Assembly (NCBI GenBank): GCA_023362775.1
Contig: JALMGJ010000005.1
Coordinates: 67,471,963 to 67,535,962 of the forward strand
Length of the DNA stretch: 64,000 nt
DNA from: Charina bottae
Lineage: Eukaryota > Chordata > Lepidosauria > Squamata > Charinaidae
Direction of reading: 5' to 3'
Position numbers and translations under genes: made by a program. Below, piece by piece: positions 1 through 11,533 of the stretch. The notes under the pieces were generated by a model. It did not search any database and was not told the origin of the DNA. It worked only from the letters and a program-made list of their open reading frames with translations. Each line of letters begins with the position of its first letter. The first letter of the stretch is position 1.

Positions 1-2410
1 TGATCAAAAGAATATTTTTAAAAATAATAAAAGTTCCTAACCAAAATTCTGCTAGTAATATTAGAATACTCCAAACTTTATTTACAGTCAGATTCTATAC
101 TTGGTCTAAGTTTTAAAGAGTTTTCAAGTCTGAATCTGTCAACATATTTCAAATGATTCAAATGATAAAGTCAATTTTTATTTTTATTTTAAATTTAAAC
201 AATTTAATGTTACCTGGATTTCAGATAATTCTTGCAATAGTTTGGATATTCATGTTTTCCAAAAGGTGGTTTTATTTCTAATTAGCACTGCTATTTAAAT
301 CACAGCAGATTTCTTCCCCTTCTCTAATTGATCAGTTAAATTGCATGCTGCTTTTAGAAAAAAATCTAAAGGAGGTGTTTATAAGAAAAGGTCTTCAGTT
401 TAATATATGTCCTGGCCTCCTTCACTGTTACTACACATCTTTATTTAGCACTTTTTATATTCATAAAATATGAAATCATATCAATTGATTCATAATTTCC
501 CTCAAAGTTTCAGAAAGTCATATATGATATTCCACTTTTTTCTACAAAAAAAGGTGAATGATCCTTATTTCAAATAAGGCATTCTGAATTCACAAACAGT
601 GTAAGAAATTAACATTTTAAGCTTTGCAAGATAAACAAAGTGGTAATATGTGGCTAAGGAAAAGTCTCACAAATTTCCTTTTATGCAAAATGGTGTGATC
701 CAGGAAACAGTATCCTTTTTGTGCCACAAAGTCACATTATTTATAGACTCTGTTAGTCTCAAAGTAATTGTTCAAATATTGTGTACAGTAATACATATAT
801 CAATGACAGTTACAAAATATTGGGGAATGTTCTGCAGATCATTTTACAGATTAAGAATAAAGGATATTGCAGAACTTCGGCTGAAAATGCTAATGATCTG
901 TCTAATGACAGATTGGATAAAGATTGAAAGATATATCTCTGTCACCAGCCTAATCCTTAGTAAATTTACTCAGAAGTAGCCTTAAAACATTTATTAAGTT
1001 AAGTCAACTACTGTACCATTAGCACTTAAACAAAAGTTTGGTATGACTAATACAATAAATTCCAGAGGGATAGTTATATTCCTTTGTTGCAGCAATAATA
1101 CCCCGAATCTAGCTGGGCTCCTAAAGTAGCAGCAAATTCATTGCTGTGTAAGCATTTGTTGAGTTCATTTTTTCAGATGCTTGCACTACTGCCCTCAGTT
1201 CGAAGATTATACATTTATATCAGAATACTATGAAACCCAAATGTCATGAAATGCAAGAGGCAACAATAGGTCAAGATAAAAAAAGGGATCCTGATCCGAA
1301 CAACAGTAATTAGAGATAATGCTACGTTTCTTATAATGCTAGGCTAAGTTAACATTAACTGTGTGAAAGGAAGACAAAGTTCAGGCATGGATCAGTTTAC
1401 ACAGTCCACAGAATCATGGTAATATAATTGATTGAAAATCACTATGTAGAAAGCTTTCATTATAGAGACATACTAGTGCTCCTTCAGTTCAGGGGTGCAA
1501 AAGATTATACTGCTATAAACCTCAAAATTTTATGGCATATAAAAATAGCATTTCCTGAATGAATAGTTTCAAACTCTGATGAAAACTCCTAATACAGTTT
1601 ATTTAGGTTTATCAAGAAATGCATTTCTTCACTGGTTTGGGCAGCAGCTCAAAAGTTATCAAGGATTTTCTACCCATTAAAGTTAGCAAAGCTATGTCAT
1701 GCCTGCTTGGTTTCATTGTGAAGCCAGACGGATGAATTCTGGCTTGCAGACGGAATCTAGCAGATTTCAGACACGATGACTATTCATTTCTTTGTGACCA
1801 GAAAGCCACATTACACATTGCTGGAGGGAATGGGATTTTAGCTTGGCAGAATGAGTTGCTTTAATTGGTTACTCCCTTGCAAGATGCCAAGAGCATACCT
1901 ATTTTTGTTCCTGAGAAGCTGTTGTACAAGATTTTAAGAAGTTTGAGATTTGAGAAAGTGAATAAGAAGTGCCAGTTAGAGCAGACTGGCAGAAAGTAGG
2001 CAGCCAAATATTTTCTTATAACATTCATTCAATGACAGCTTTGAGGCCAGAGAGTGCAGAATGAGGTCTTTTACTGCTTTCTAGCCCAGAGTGGTTAGAC
2101 AGACCAGAGTTAAGAAACTCTAAATCAGCCCTACCATAATCATGATTTCACTGGGTTTCATCCTGATTTTGTGCTCCACTCCATCAATCCCAACTGGTTT
2201 ACCAAAAAATCCTGGAAAGAAGGTCTGTATTGGTACTTTCTCCTTTTCTCTCATATGTATCTGAAGTCCTATTTATAAAGCATGAAAAAGAAGAAATTAG
2301 CATTATATTTATAATGATAAAGAAATAGGAAATAGTGATAAAAGGTAAAGAGACCTCTGAGTCAAGCTCAACTCTGGTGCTTTCAGGGCCACAATTATAT
2401 AGCAGACAAC
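1..2410. other. AT-rich stretch with no recognised gene
   Basis: No exon, RNA gene or clear repeat was recognised here. The only ORF above 100 codons (650-979) has no familiar motif, no domain-like pattern and low-complexity composition typical of AT-rich noncoding DNA. Old decayed repeats may be present but cannot be named by eye. Confidence 0.5.
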
Positions 2411-2426
2411 ATTGTTGTTGTCTTTC

Positions 2427-2520
2427 CTCCTCCTCCTCCTCCTCCTCCTCCTCCTCCTCCTCCTCCTCCTCCTCCTCCTCCTCCTCCTCCCCCTCCCCTT
2501 CCCCCCTCCCCCTCCCCCCC
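2427..2520. repeat. (TCC)n microsatellite with C-rich end
   Basis: About 20 uninterrupted TCC/CCT triplets grade into a C-rich tract. It sits directly against the 3' end of an inverted tRNA-derived SINE, the usual place for a SINE tail to expand into a microsatellite. The poly-Ser and poly-Leu ORFs read through it are artefacts. Confidence 0.95.
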
Positions 2521-2741
2521 CTTCAAGTCAGTTTTCAACTCCTGGCAACTGCCTGGACCAGTTCCTGCAGTTTTCTTGGCAAGGTTTTTCAGAAGTGGTT
2601 TGCCATTGCCTCCTTCCTAGGGCTGAGAGAGGGGGACTGGCCCAAGGTCACCCAGCTGTCTTCATGCCTAAAGTGGGACTAGAACTCACACTCTCCTGGT
2701 TTCTAGCCTGATGCCTTAACCACTATACCAAACTGGCTCAT
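2521..2741 (-). mobile_element. tRNA-derived SINE (squamate type, full length)
   Basis: Read on the - strand it begins GAGCCAGTTTGGTATAGTGG, an A-box-like tRNA head, followed by GTTCTAGTCCC, a B-box-like pol III promoter. A conserved body (GGTGACCTTGGGCCAGT, GGCAAACCACTTCTG, CAAGAAAACTGCAGG) and a CTTGAAGGCAC 3' end follow. At least four similar copies occur in this window (near 15149, 29030, 43278 and 62540). It is a retroposed SINE, not a tRNA gene, because no cloverleaf follows the head. Confidence 0.85.
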
Positions 2742-2756
2742 TGTCTTCTTCTAGGA

Positions 2757-3024
2757 CAGGGGCGGGCAACGTCAGGCCCGTGGGCCATATAAGGCTCGCG
2801 GGGCTCCCACCTAAGGCCCGTGGGGCTCCCGCCCGCAAACCCCACCCCTTCCACACGATTGCCTCCCGCCCGCAAACCCTGCCCCCCAGTGCTTGTGATT
2901 GGCTCCCGCCCTCAAACTCCGGCCCCTGGTCCGCGGAAATCCCAGAAACCCCACCCCCACCCCCCCGGTCCCCAGTTATAAATATCCAAATGGCCCTTGG
3001 CAGAAAAAAGGTTCCCCACCCCTG
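2757..3024. mobile_element. hAT-type MITE with 8-bp TSD
   Basis: The element opens CAGGGGCGGGCAACGTC and closes GGTTCCCCACCCCTG, imperfect terminal inverted repeats of the CAGGGGY type usual for hAT transposons. It is flanked by a perfect 8-bp duplication TTCTAGGA at 2749-2756 and 3025-3032. The interior is GC-rich, with repeated CCCGCCCGCAAACC motifs also present in the much larger hAT elements at 44537 and 53640. That suggests a related family. No transposase is encoded. Confidence 0.9.
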
Positions 3025-3032
3025 TTCTAGGA

Positions 3033-3620
3033 GGATGTTTTTGGACCTCCCAATATAAACTACTGCCCAGATGTTCCCTGATGGTTTCTTTTCAAATACC
3101 AGCAATATCTGAGCCTATTTAGTCTCCAAGCCTAAAACTAGATTGAAGCACCCCCCCCCCCGCTGCATATTGCCACTTGCTGAGGAAGTGACAATAATAA
3201 ACTATCAAAGGTAAGAAAAGTCCTCTTTTTACCCTTGGCAATCCACTGTACGTCAGACTGATTATTTCTAATTTTGACCTTGGGTGATTACATTCAAAGA
3301 TGGGTTGGTAATTTATTCTTTCAAAGTAAATAACAATATTTAGTATATCTTCTGCATTTAGTTACAGTTGATTATTTGCATTTTGCCATTTTCTGCTGCT
3401 ACCCTTTGAAGCCACATTCCATTTTTTTTCTCCTGCTGAAATCCATTTCACTGCTAATGAAAACTGCTTTTCAACCATAAACACTCTACTTATAAAACTG
3501 GAAGGAAAGTAAATGCTGTAGAATCCGCTCTACTGTGAAGTTAAATATATCCTAAGATGGATCCAGACTTAGTCATGTTTAGAACAGACCAACTCAACAG
3601 AATTAAGTTAGCTCTCAGTG
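3033..3620. other. Unannotated spacer with a short C run
   Basis: Apart from a run of about 12 C near 3150 I see no gene, RNA or recognisable repeat. Confidence 0.5.
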
Positions 3621-3624
3621 ATTT

Positions 3625-3964
3625 TGGGCGTGGTGGCTCAGCGGGTAAGACAGCAGGCTTGTCGATCGGAAGATCGCAAGTTCGGAGGTTCGAATCCCTA
3701 GCCCCGCGTGATGGAGTGAGCTCCCGCACTAGCTCCAGCTCTTGCCAACCTAGCAATTTGAAAGCATGCAAATGCAAGTAGATGAATAGGTACCACTTTG
3801 GTGGGATGGTAACAGCGTTCCGCGTGTGTCATGCCGGCCACATGACCGTGGAAGCGCCTTCGGACAACGCTGGCTCTTCGGCTAACAAACGGAGATGAGC
3901 ACCTGCCCCTAGAGTCGGACACGACTGCACAAATGTGTGGGGGGAACCTTTACCTTTACCTTAC
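3625..3964 (+). mobile_element. Sauria SINE, near full length
   Basis: The tRNA-like head carries A-box GTGGCTCAGCGGGTAAG and B-box GGTTCGAATCC. The characteristic body follows (GTGATGGAGTGAGCTCCC, CATGCCGGCCACATGACCG, GCTCTTCGGCTAACAAACGG), ending AGAGTCGGACACGACTG and a CCTTTACCTTTACCTT tail. This architecture is known from the Sauria SINE family, whose 3' end is shared with BovB LINEs that mobilise it. It supports a squamate origin for the window. Confidence 0.9.
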
Positions 3965-4224
3965 CTCAGTATGTAACCTGAGATTTCTTTGTTCCATGCA
4001 ATTGCCCAGAAGTTGCCACCAAATTTTAATTTTTTTGTAACAGAAGGGGAAATTGTTAATTACATAGTGATATTAACTGTATTAATTTTATTTAATATCA
4101 CATAATTAAATTAAATTTCCATTCTTTTCTTTGATGTGACCTTGCTTGCCTTTTGAAACGTGGTCCTTGACATAGTGCCCAAATGTCAAGTGTAATCTTC
4201 GGCTACCCAAAAGTTGCACATTCT

Positions 4225-5430
4225 TAATCTCATTAAAATCATAGAATTGCAGTGTTGGAAAGGACCACAAAGATCATCTAGTCCAACTGCCTGCAATGTG
4301 CAGGAAAATCAATTAAAATATTTATGAAAGATGGCTGCCAGCCTCTTCTTTAAAAACTCCAGAGATGGAGACTCTACCACCTACCTCTGTTTCATAGTTA
4401 TACAGACCTTGCCATCAGGACATTTTTCATTACATTTAAATTAAAACTAGGTAGCTGCAATTTATATCTGGTATTTCTGGTCTTAGTTTCTGTGGCCATG
4501 GAAAATATTTATTGAGCATCTTCCCTGTAGCTTCCCTTCTCCTCGGTCTTCTTTTTTTCCATACTGAACATGCCAAGTTCCTGCAGCCTATTCATATAGG
4601 GCATGTCCTCACAGCTCTGTATCATCTTCAATGCTACCTCTGAAACCCTCTCCAATACCCTGTCAATATCCTTCTGGAAATATAGTGCCCAGAATTACAC
4701 ACAGTACTCTGGGGTGTGGTCTCACCACTGCCAAGTAGAGAGGAATAACAATTTTATGTCCCTTTGATACAATGCATCTTCTAATGTAGGCCAAAACTAA
4801 TGTTTAGCTTATCAATGACCACACCAAAGTGCTTTGATATTGTATATTGATTTTTATTTTTTTATTTTTATTTATTTATTTGTCAAATTTATCACCGCCC
4901 ATCTCTACAAAAGTAGACCCTGGGCGATTGTTGGAAGTTTTCACACCATGAATCCTCCAACTTGTGTGATCTACATTTCTTTCTCTCTCTAAATGGAATA
5001 CCTTACTTTTCCCCTTATAAGACATCCTGTTTCTCTCAGCCCAATGCTCCATCCTGTCTGGATTAGACTGTAATCTCATTCTGCTATCCTGAATGTAGGC
5101 CAGATCTCCCAATCTAGCATTCTCCACAAACTTGATATGCAACCCATCATTCCCATCTTCCAGATCATTAATTAAAATATTGATTAATACAGACCCAAAG
5201 TCTGATCTATGTGGAACCCTACTGGTTACAGCTCTCCAACTCAACGTAGAGCCATTAATGCTAAATCTTTGAGTGTGGTTAGCCAGCCAGTTGTAGACCC
5301 ACCTTACTGTAGTTCCATCCAAACCATACTTTAGCAGACTGGCAAAGCCTGGCCACTCTTCAGCCAGTTTCTTCAGTATTTCACAGTCTATTTCAACTGG
5401 ACCAGGTTAGCTAGAAGTTCCTGTACTACA
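4225..5430 (-). mobile_element. CR1-like LINE fragment, 3' portion
   Basis: The + strand starts with TCATAGAATTGCAGTGTTGG and GATCATCTAGTCCAACTGCC, the antisense of a typical amniote CR1 3' end. The distal part reads like the antisense of a CR1 reverse-transcriptase C-terminus (a phrase equivalent to a display of GSVLINILIND near 5170 on the - strand). All frames are broken by stops. Around 4855-4935 a TTTAT-rich tract plus a segment resembling another LINE 3' end (ATCACCGCCCATCTC) interrupts it. Confidence 0.65.
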
Positions 5431-5864
5431 TCCTTACTGATCTCTCCTGTTGCGTTTGTTCTCTTTTGGATTTAAAGAAAGAGGCAAAATAGTAGTTTTT
5501 CTTGATCTTCTCTTAATTTTTTTTCCATCTGAAGATAGCAGGGAATTTACTTACAATCTCTTCTGAAGTTGGTCTAGTTATGCTGTAAAAAGATGCAGGT
5601 CTCACACCCCAGTACCTTAACATCCTGTATGGATGTTGACCTCCAGATGCAAAATAATTAAAACAAAATCTCTCATCCAAAGAATTATGTAAGAAGGAAT
5701 GCATGATGATGAAACCATTCATACAGTAGTGTGCAGATGGGATAACACCTCAAAATGGGCAGGGCCAGAATAATAACTATATTTGATCAGGTCACATAAA
5801 TACTCCTTACTCGTTTCATTGGTTTCAGGGCAAAGGCTTTGACTACCATTGTATGAAGCCATTA
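5431..5864. other. Spacer, nothing recognised
   Basis: No exon, RNA gene or named repeat was recognised. The distal CR1 homology may fade into this segment. Confidence 0.4.
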
Positions 5865-6287
5865 GAGGTAGTCCTCGTTAACTACTGCCCTGTTTAGCGA
5901 CCGTTCGAAGTTTCAACAGCACTGAAAAACAAACTTTACGACCAGTCCTCGCACTTATGACTGTCACAGCATGTCCACGGTCACGTGATCAAGATTTGGG
6001 CACTTCGCAACCAGCAGACATTTGCGACCGTCGCAGCATCCCACAGTCACGTGATCACCATTTGCACACTTCACAGCCAGCTTCCAACAAGCAGAGTCAA
6101 GGGAGAAGCCGGCAGTAAAATCGCAAGTCATGGTGACGGGATGTCTCACTTAATGACGGGATTTGCTTAGTGACTACAATGGAAGTGAGGTCGTACGTCT
6201 GTCATAGTCACATGTCTTACTTAATAACCACCTTGCTTAGTGACAGAGTTGCCAGTCCCAATTGTGGTTGCTAAGCGAGGACTACTG
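5865..6287. mobile_element. TA-flanked foldback MITE, copy 1
   Basis: The left end is GAGGTAGTCCTCGTTAACTA and the right end is GCTAAGCGAGGACTACTG, inverted repeats of each other, with TA on both sides. The interior repeats phrases such as TCACGTGATC, CTTAATGACGG and AGTCCCAATTGTGGT that recur in the other copies of this window-wide family (11919, 30325, 40389, 41985, 58947 and partly 14468). TA flanks suggest a Tc1/mariner-type mobiliser, but no transposase is present. Confidence 0.8.
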
Positions 6288-7660
6288 TACCTGATTCATT
6301 TGGGAGAACAGAGAATTGTTAAATTCATTACCTTCTTGATTCTCAATTTACAATAATGAAGTAAACAAACAGCATTCAACAAACTGGTAAGTGGGTGGGC
6401 TGTGCCTTGCAGGTTTGGAATTCAGCAGTTTTTGGTAGAGATGTCAGGTGTCATCATTGTTTTAGTCAGTACTCCTGCAGTAACTCAGGTCGGCTAGCAT
6501 CTAGTCATGCACTTGATCCTTGAGAACTAACATGAAGAGTTGATGAGCAGGAATAAGTGGAATCTGGAGAACACAAAATAAAGATTGCAGCAGCCCAGAA
6601 AATGGCGAATTTCTGAGCAGTGCAGCTGAATTCAGAGTTTGTTTTTTCCATCCCCCAAGGGCCTTGTAAAGGTTCTGGTTGGTAGGTGGTGCTCAGTAGT
6701 AATCTGCAAGCTGTTTACAATGTGTGATATACAGTAGTAGCTGTAATAGCTGCAAAGACTCTGTGAATGCCCCATTTGTTTCTTTGGACAAGAAAACAGT
6801 TTGTTTCTGTCCTTCAAAGGAGTGAGCCCAATGTTCAGTTATTTAATTATCAAATGGGGGTCTGCTGATTAAACTATTGTCCTTACCAGACAAGATGATA
6901 GGGAATTGATGTAATGACTTCAACTTCAATGCCCCAATAAACACTTCTCAATGCAGTTCATTTGAACTACAGATTAAGCTTTATTCAGGTTACATGTAAG
7001 TCCAGCATTTGCAAAGCTCTGAATTCCGGTTTCCCGCCAAACAGCATGTTTTGGCTTCTTTGTCCCAAGCTTCAACCCCCCTTCACAATAAACTCAGCGT
7101 CCAACTTTCTCACTCCACAGCAGCCCCTCCTTGACTCTTGCAGGTGTCCGTCCTTGAAGCCTGGATACCAAGCTCCCGCGATCGCCACCGTCTGCTGGAA
7201 TGCACCCCCTCCTCCTCACCCTTCTCCCACCTGCCACACTAACAAGCTAGCAAACTAATTAATGGCAGGCTTCAAAGTTAACACTAACAAGCTAGCAAGC
7301 TAATTTATGGCAGGCTTCTAACTTAGAACCTGACAATTGAGGATTTATCCACTATTGAGGAATAAATTACCTCCAAGAAGGACAGGACAAAGAAAGATTT
7401 CATCTTCCCACTAAAGGGAGGACAGGATAGTAATATTGTCTCCACCCACCCTGCCCTCCCAGTTTGTTTTGGATTACTCCTTGGACTTTAGACTAGCAAC
7501 ACCTAAACCTCAAATTGATGGTGGATCTACTGATTTGGACTCACAACCTGCCGTTGTTGAAAATTTTTATTGGTTAAGTGACTGGGAGAATCAAAGAACA
7601 CTGGATGGACAAAGGGATAAGCTCTTCTGCTAATTCTGCTTTTATAACTAACTAGGTGGC
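6288..7660. other. Spacer, nothing recognised
   Basis: No supported gene. Short ORFs here (up to 98 codons) show no domain. A small direct repeat CTAACAAGCTAGCAA occurs near 7240 and 7285. The segment could be old retroelement remains. Confidence 0.4.
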
Positions 7661-7674
7661 TATTGAGCCTTAGA

Positions 7675-7983
7675 ATGTCTTGAGCCCTGAGGAGAAGGAA
7701 GGTTTAACAAAACCAAATGTAAATGTATATAATGGTATGTGGGAAGGACCTTGGGAGACAGGAGGAAGAGCCGCAGACTAGGCAACAGTCAGATAAGAGG
7801 CAGCTGAGCCCACAGAAGGAATGGGGACATGGCAAACGTCTCAAAAGGGACCCTCCCGAGTTTCTTGGACTGTAAAGGCAAGGGGGAGAGATGTATTTTC
7901 AGACTTGCAAGATTCTGTTAATGTAACCTTACAATAAAGATAGAGCTAGTACTCCTGGGTGTGCTTCTTGTCTGGACTACCTC
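7675..7983 (+). mobile_element. Possible LTR-like segment
   Basis: The segment has a TATATAATGG box near 7725, an AATAAA poly(A) signal near 7935, a U5-like TGTGCTTCTTGTCTGGACTA end and a terminal CA. No flanking duplication or partner LTR was found, so this is only a structural resemblance. Confidence 0.3.
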
Positions 7984-8192
7984 ACAAGGTTAGCAATGTA
8001 ATATTTAAGGAATTGGACTCCATTAAGTTATTTCTTACTGAATGTAATGGTCTTTTGACAACAATTGCAGATGACAAATTCAGAAACAGGCCCAGAGTAA
8101 AAGCATTCCATCATAAAGGAAGGTTTGAGTGATGAACGGTTTAATGATTCAATTCTATGGAAAAAGATGCTTGCGTTATCCAGAGGTTATAT

Positions 8193-8210
8193 AAAGAGAA
8201 TATAAAGCTG
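8193..8210 (+). repeat. 5' target-site duplication of the L1
   Basis: AAAGAGAATATAAAGCTG is repeated exactly at 11516-11533, directly after the poly(A) tail of the L1. This fixes both ends of one insertion event. A few of the leading A bases cannot be separated from the tail. Confidence 0.9.
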
Positions 8211-8791
8211 CGACTTCCGGTGAGGAATAATGGCGGACGGACGATCCTGGTGAAGCTCCGTTCCTAGGATTTACAACGCGGTGATTATTGTGTCTCCTTG
8301 AATTTATTTTGAGACACAAAGCAAGCTCTGGGAAAGGAGAAGCTGGCGAATCGCTCCTGTGACTTCTGGACAGCTGGAAAACGCTGAGACACCGCGGACT
8401 CGAGATCGAATGGCAAGAGCCAGCTGGGAAGCGCAAGAACCATTTTGTAGGAGCCGTGTCTGAAGTCCTTTTTTAAAAGGACAATACTTCCAACCACCTC
8501 ATTTCATAAATTAATTCACTATACTTCATTTGAGTAACCCAAAGAGGCAATTCACAATTATAGAAAGAACTTTTCTCTTGATGAGTCTTTCATTATTTTT
8601 AAGCTTCCTTAAGTGACTTTTGCATAATTTAGAAGATTAATGATTTGAGCAGACAACTTGAACTTTATAGAAGCCCCATTTCCTCTCGATTCGGCTACAT
8701 CTCTGTTTTCTTAATTATATAGTTAAGAACGTGAGAGGGAGCTATTGACTTGGAATATAAGCTAAAAGTATAACTTAAATTAAATCAAATT

Positions 8792-9577
8792 ATGAATACT
8801 AGGAAACAGATAAGACATGGGTCTGGAGAAGGGGACTGGATGAAAGCAATGTTTGAGGAATATACTTACAAAACTTCACAAACTATTATTCAAAATGTTA
8901 ATCAAACATTGGAGATAAAATTTGATGAACTTGAAAAGAGACTGGATCAAAAATTGGAAAAGATAGAAAGGAAAATGGAAGGAGAACTTAAAATAGTTAA
9001 TGATAGGGTAGAAGTATTGGAGGCAGAAAAAGAAAATGAACTGGATAGACTTGCATTATTAGAATTAAGAGAAAAGGAATTTTGTCTAAGATTTAGAGGA
9101 ATACCTGAGGGCAAAGAAGAATTAAAGGAAAAGATTATACAAGCTTTGGCAACTTTAATAGACTGGGAAGAAGACAAGATGGAGGATGAAATAGGTAAGA
9201 TTTTTCAAATTAACTCTAAATATGAAAATATACATAATAAACTAAGAGATGTATTGGTAGAATTTTCTAGAGAAAAAACAAGAGACATAATCGTGCAAGC
9301 ACATTTTGACACTAAATTTAACATTGGGGGAAAAGAGATAATCGTGCTTAAAGAAATACCAGTGAGGATTTTAAGGAAGAAGAAAGAATATGCCTTTCTG
9401 ACGGATATGTTGAAAAAGAATAAAGTCCCTTTTTGCTGGGAAAGACTAGAGGGACTGAGCTTTACATTTCAACAAAAAAGATTTAAACTGACTTCAACTC
9501 CTACAGCTAAAGAATTTCTACTGAGACATAGAAAGGATTTGGAAAAAGACACAGGGACAATAAATAGAAAGGTGTAA
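8792..9577 (+). CDS. L1 ORF1 protein (RNA-binding chaperone), intact
   Basis: An uninterrupted 261-codon ORF. L1 ORF1p coats element RNA in the retrotransposition particle as a trimer. Residues about 30-90 are a heptad-rich, Glu/Lys-rich coiled coil. Residues about 95-190 fit the RRM-like core, starting near a LREKEFCLRFRGIPEG phrase, and the rest fits the basic C-terminal domain with a conserved SFTFQQKRFKL-type stretch. The ORF is shorter than the roughly 340 residues of mammalian ORF1p, mainly in the coiled coil. It starts 58 bp before the ORF2 ATG. Being open, it looks young or recently selected, unlike the broken ORF2 beside it. Confidence 0.85.
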   Translation: MNTRKQIRHGSGEGDWMKAMFEEYTYKTSQTIIQNVNQTLEIKFDELEKRLDQKLEKIERKMEGELKIVNDRVEVLEAEKENELDRLALLELREKEFCLRFRGIPEGKEELKEKIIQALATLIDWEEDKMEDEIGKIFQINSKYENIHNKLRDVLVEFSREKTRDIIVQAHFDTKFNIGGKEIIVLKEIPVRILRKKKEYAFLTDMLKKNKVPFCWERLEGLSFTFQQKRFKLTSTPTAKEFLLRHRKDLEKDTGTINRKV

Positions 9578-9635
9578 TATATAGAGAAGAAATGGACTCC
9601 ACTGTTAAGGATTCTGAAGAATCACTTGCTTGAAT

Positions 9636-10130
9636 ATGGACTTAAAGTATCTCACGTCGAATATAAATGGAGCCAATACTCCACAAAAAAGGGGAAAAAA
9701 GTTTTTCATTATTTAAAAAACTTAAAATATGATGTGATTTGTTTACAGGAAATGCATATAAAGAAAAAAGATATAAAATATTTAGTAAATAAGAACCTGG
9801 GGCAAGAATTTGTTTCAGCCAACACAAAGAGAACTAATGGAATTGTAATGTATATTAAATCTTATTTGAAACCATGTTTATTACTTGCAGATGATCAAGG
9901 TAGATATATAGCAATTGAAGTAGAGATATATGGAATAAAAATGGTTATAGTAGGAATATATGCACCAAATGATGATAAAAGTAAGTTTTATAGGAAACTT
10001 TTGGATGAATTATCAGATTTATAATATTCAAGCTGGTGCTTGATGGGAGACTGGAATGGGGTGACTGTACCATTGATGGATAGAGTATCTGAAAAGCAAA
10101 GTAATCTTCCAGCAAAATGGATACCCACGC
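9636..10130 (+). pseudogene. L1 ORF2 5' part: APE endonuclease, broken
   Basis: The ATG at 9636 opens an L1 ORF2 start (INGANTPQK phrase). The frame is lost in the A-rich tract about 9683-9702 and the reading continues in another frame. Endonuclease motifs follow: CLQEMH near 9757, GIVMYIKS near 9843, VGIYAPN near 9950 and MGDWNG near 10042. A further break occurs after 10021. Everything downstream, including the reverse transcriptase, is missing. Confidence 0.8.
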
Positions 10131-10985
10131 AACTTTATCAAAAAGTGCCTGACGACTCAACCCACCACAGCAAAACCAACAGAAGCTATGAAAAGGATTA
10201 CACTGCCATACATCAGAAACATCTCAGAAACTACTAATAGACTGTTACAACCACATGGTATCACCGCAGCACGTAAACCAACCAAAACCCTTAAGAACAT
10301 CATAAGTAACCCAAAAGACCCAGTAACCCAAGAAGAAAAAACAGGAGTTATAGTTACACTCAGTGTAAGGACTGTAGCAGCCACTTTGTAGGACAGACCG
10401 GCAGAAAACTAGCAGAACGCATCCACGAACACCAACTAGCAGTCAGAAGACACGATGAAAACTCCTTAAATCTCACAACACATGGACAGACTCAACCATA
10501 CTTTCAACTGGGAAACTGTGAGCATCTTAAACCAAGCCAAATCGAAAAATGCTAGAAAAATTCCTGGAAGCTTGGCACTCAGACAAAGCAGCCATCAACA
10601 GACACATAGAGGTAAACAACATTTACATACCATTCATAAGAGACAACAGAAAAGCCAGAAGACCAGAACACCTCCTTGCCAGCAATCAACACCCAGATAT
10701 GCAAAGATTAACACCAGAATTAGCACCAGAGGAACAATCAAACAGCACAATATACCCTAATCAAGGAACTATTAACTCAGTCAATCAACCAAGCAGCAAA
10801 CAACAGCCCACTTAAGAAACTACCAAGGAGAGAACAACACCCCCACCAACACAAGCAGGACAAGCCATGGTATATAAACAGAGAGCAAGTCCCACTCCCT
10901 TTTCGCACTGAAGATGTTGCCTAGCCTGGCAATGAAACATCTGCAAGAAAACAACAAGGCTCAGAGAGCACCAAGGACACTACGG
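10130..10985 (+). mobile_element. Penelope-like element fragment (GIY-YIG region and 3' UTR)
   Basis: Reading across frames gives TLPYIRNISE, HGITAARKPTKTLKN and NPKDPVTQEEKTGV, then a GIY-YIG endonuclease segment (GQTGRKLAERIHEHQLAVRR at about 10398-10455) and an FLEAWHSD phrase. These are hallmarks of Penelope-like retroelements, which pair a telomerase-like RT with a GIY-YIG nuclease. Only the end of the ORF and the 3' region remain, with several frame breaks. The 3' region includes a hammerhead-like core at 10908-10937. It lies inside the L1, replacing its RT. Confidence 0.8.
10908..10938 (+). ncRNA. Hammerhead-ribozyme-like core in Penelope 3' region
   Basis: CTGAAGA (10908-10914) is followed by a short stem TTGCC/GGCAA (10917-10921 and 10928-10932) and then GAAA (10934-10937). 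This is the conserved order of a hammerhead core (CUGANGA, stem II, GAAA). The next bases are ACAT where other Penelope copies tend to have the self-complementary ACGT. That change would weaken stem III. Activity is not shown. Confidence 0.45.
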
Positions 10986-10989
10986 AACC

Positions 10990-11170
10990 ACAAATACCAA
11001 CAGTACAAGAATGGATAATTAAATTAATGGACTTGGCACAAATGGCAAAATTAACAGAATTGATAAGAGATAAAACTACTTTTAGATTTACAGAGATATG
11101 GCAACCACTTGTAGAATATCTGCTAATGACAGAAAAAGATGAAATTATGATCATGGGTTTTACACAATAG
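10990..11170 (+). pseudogene. L1 ORF2 C-terminal remnant
   Basis: One frame encodes PTVQEWIIKLMDLAQMAKLT and continues to EIWQPLVEYL before the stop near 11168. This resembles the C-terminal end of L1 ORF2, and the - strand L1 at 31931-32287 has the equivalent PTKEEWIIKTMELMQTDKLM. It resumes L1 sequence after the Penelope-like block. Confidence 0.75.
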
Positions 11171-11197
11171 GGAATTTACTGGATAGAAATTTTTATT

Positions 11198-11300
<103 letters not shown>

Positions 11301-11533
11301 TACTGTATTTATTGTATCTTATTTTCTATTTTCTTTTCTTTTTCCTTCATGGTATTTGTAGTTATGTTCTTGGTCTCTGTTCTTTTTTTTTAATGTATTG
11401 TGGTGTATTTATTGTATTGTATTGTATGTAATTTCTAGCTTAGTATGTTATTTGTTTATTTTCATTTTTTAATGTAATTTCATTTGGAAATAAATAAAGT
11501 TTGGTTTAAAAAAAAAAAGAGAATATAAAGCTG

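Noticed and set aside
650..979. 109-codon ORF as a possible gene
   Set aside because: No motif, no splice context, AT-rich composition and no neighbouring exon. Such lengths are expected by chance.
2335..2711. Poly-Ser and poly-Leu ORFs
   Set aside because: They are translations of a (TCC)n microsatellite running into an inverted SINE.
3640..3715. tRNA gene at the SINE head
   Set aside because: A- and B-boxes are present but the sequence continues into the Sauria SINE body. No intact acceptor stem or cloverleaf.
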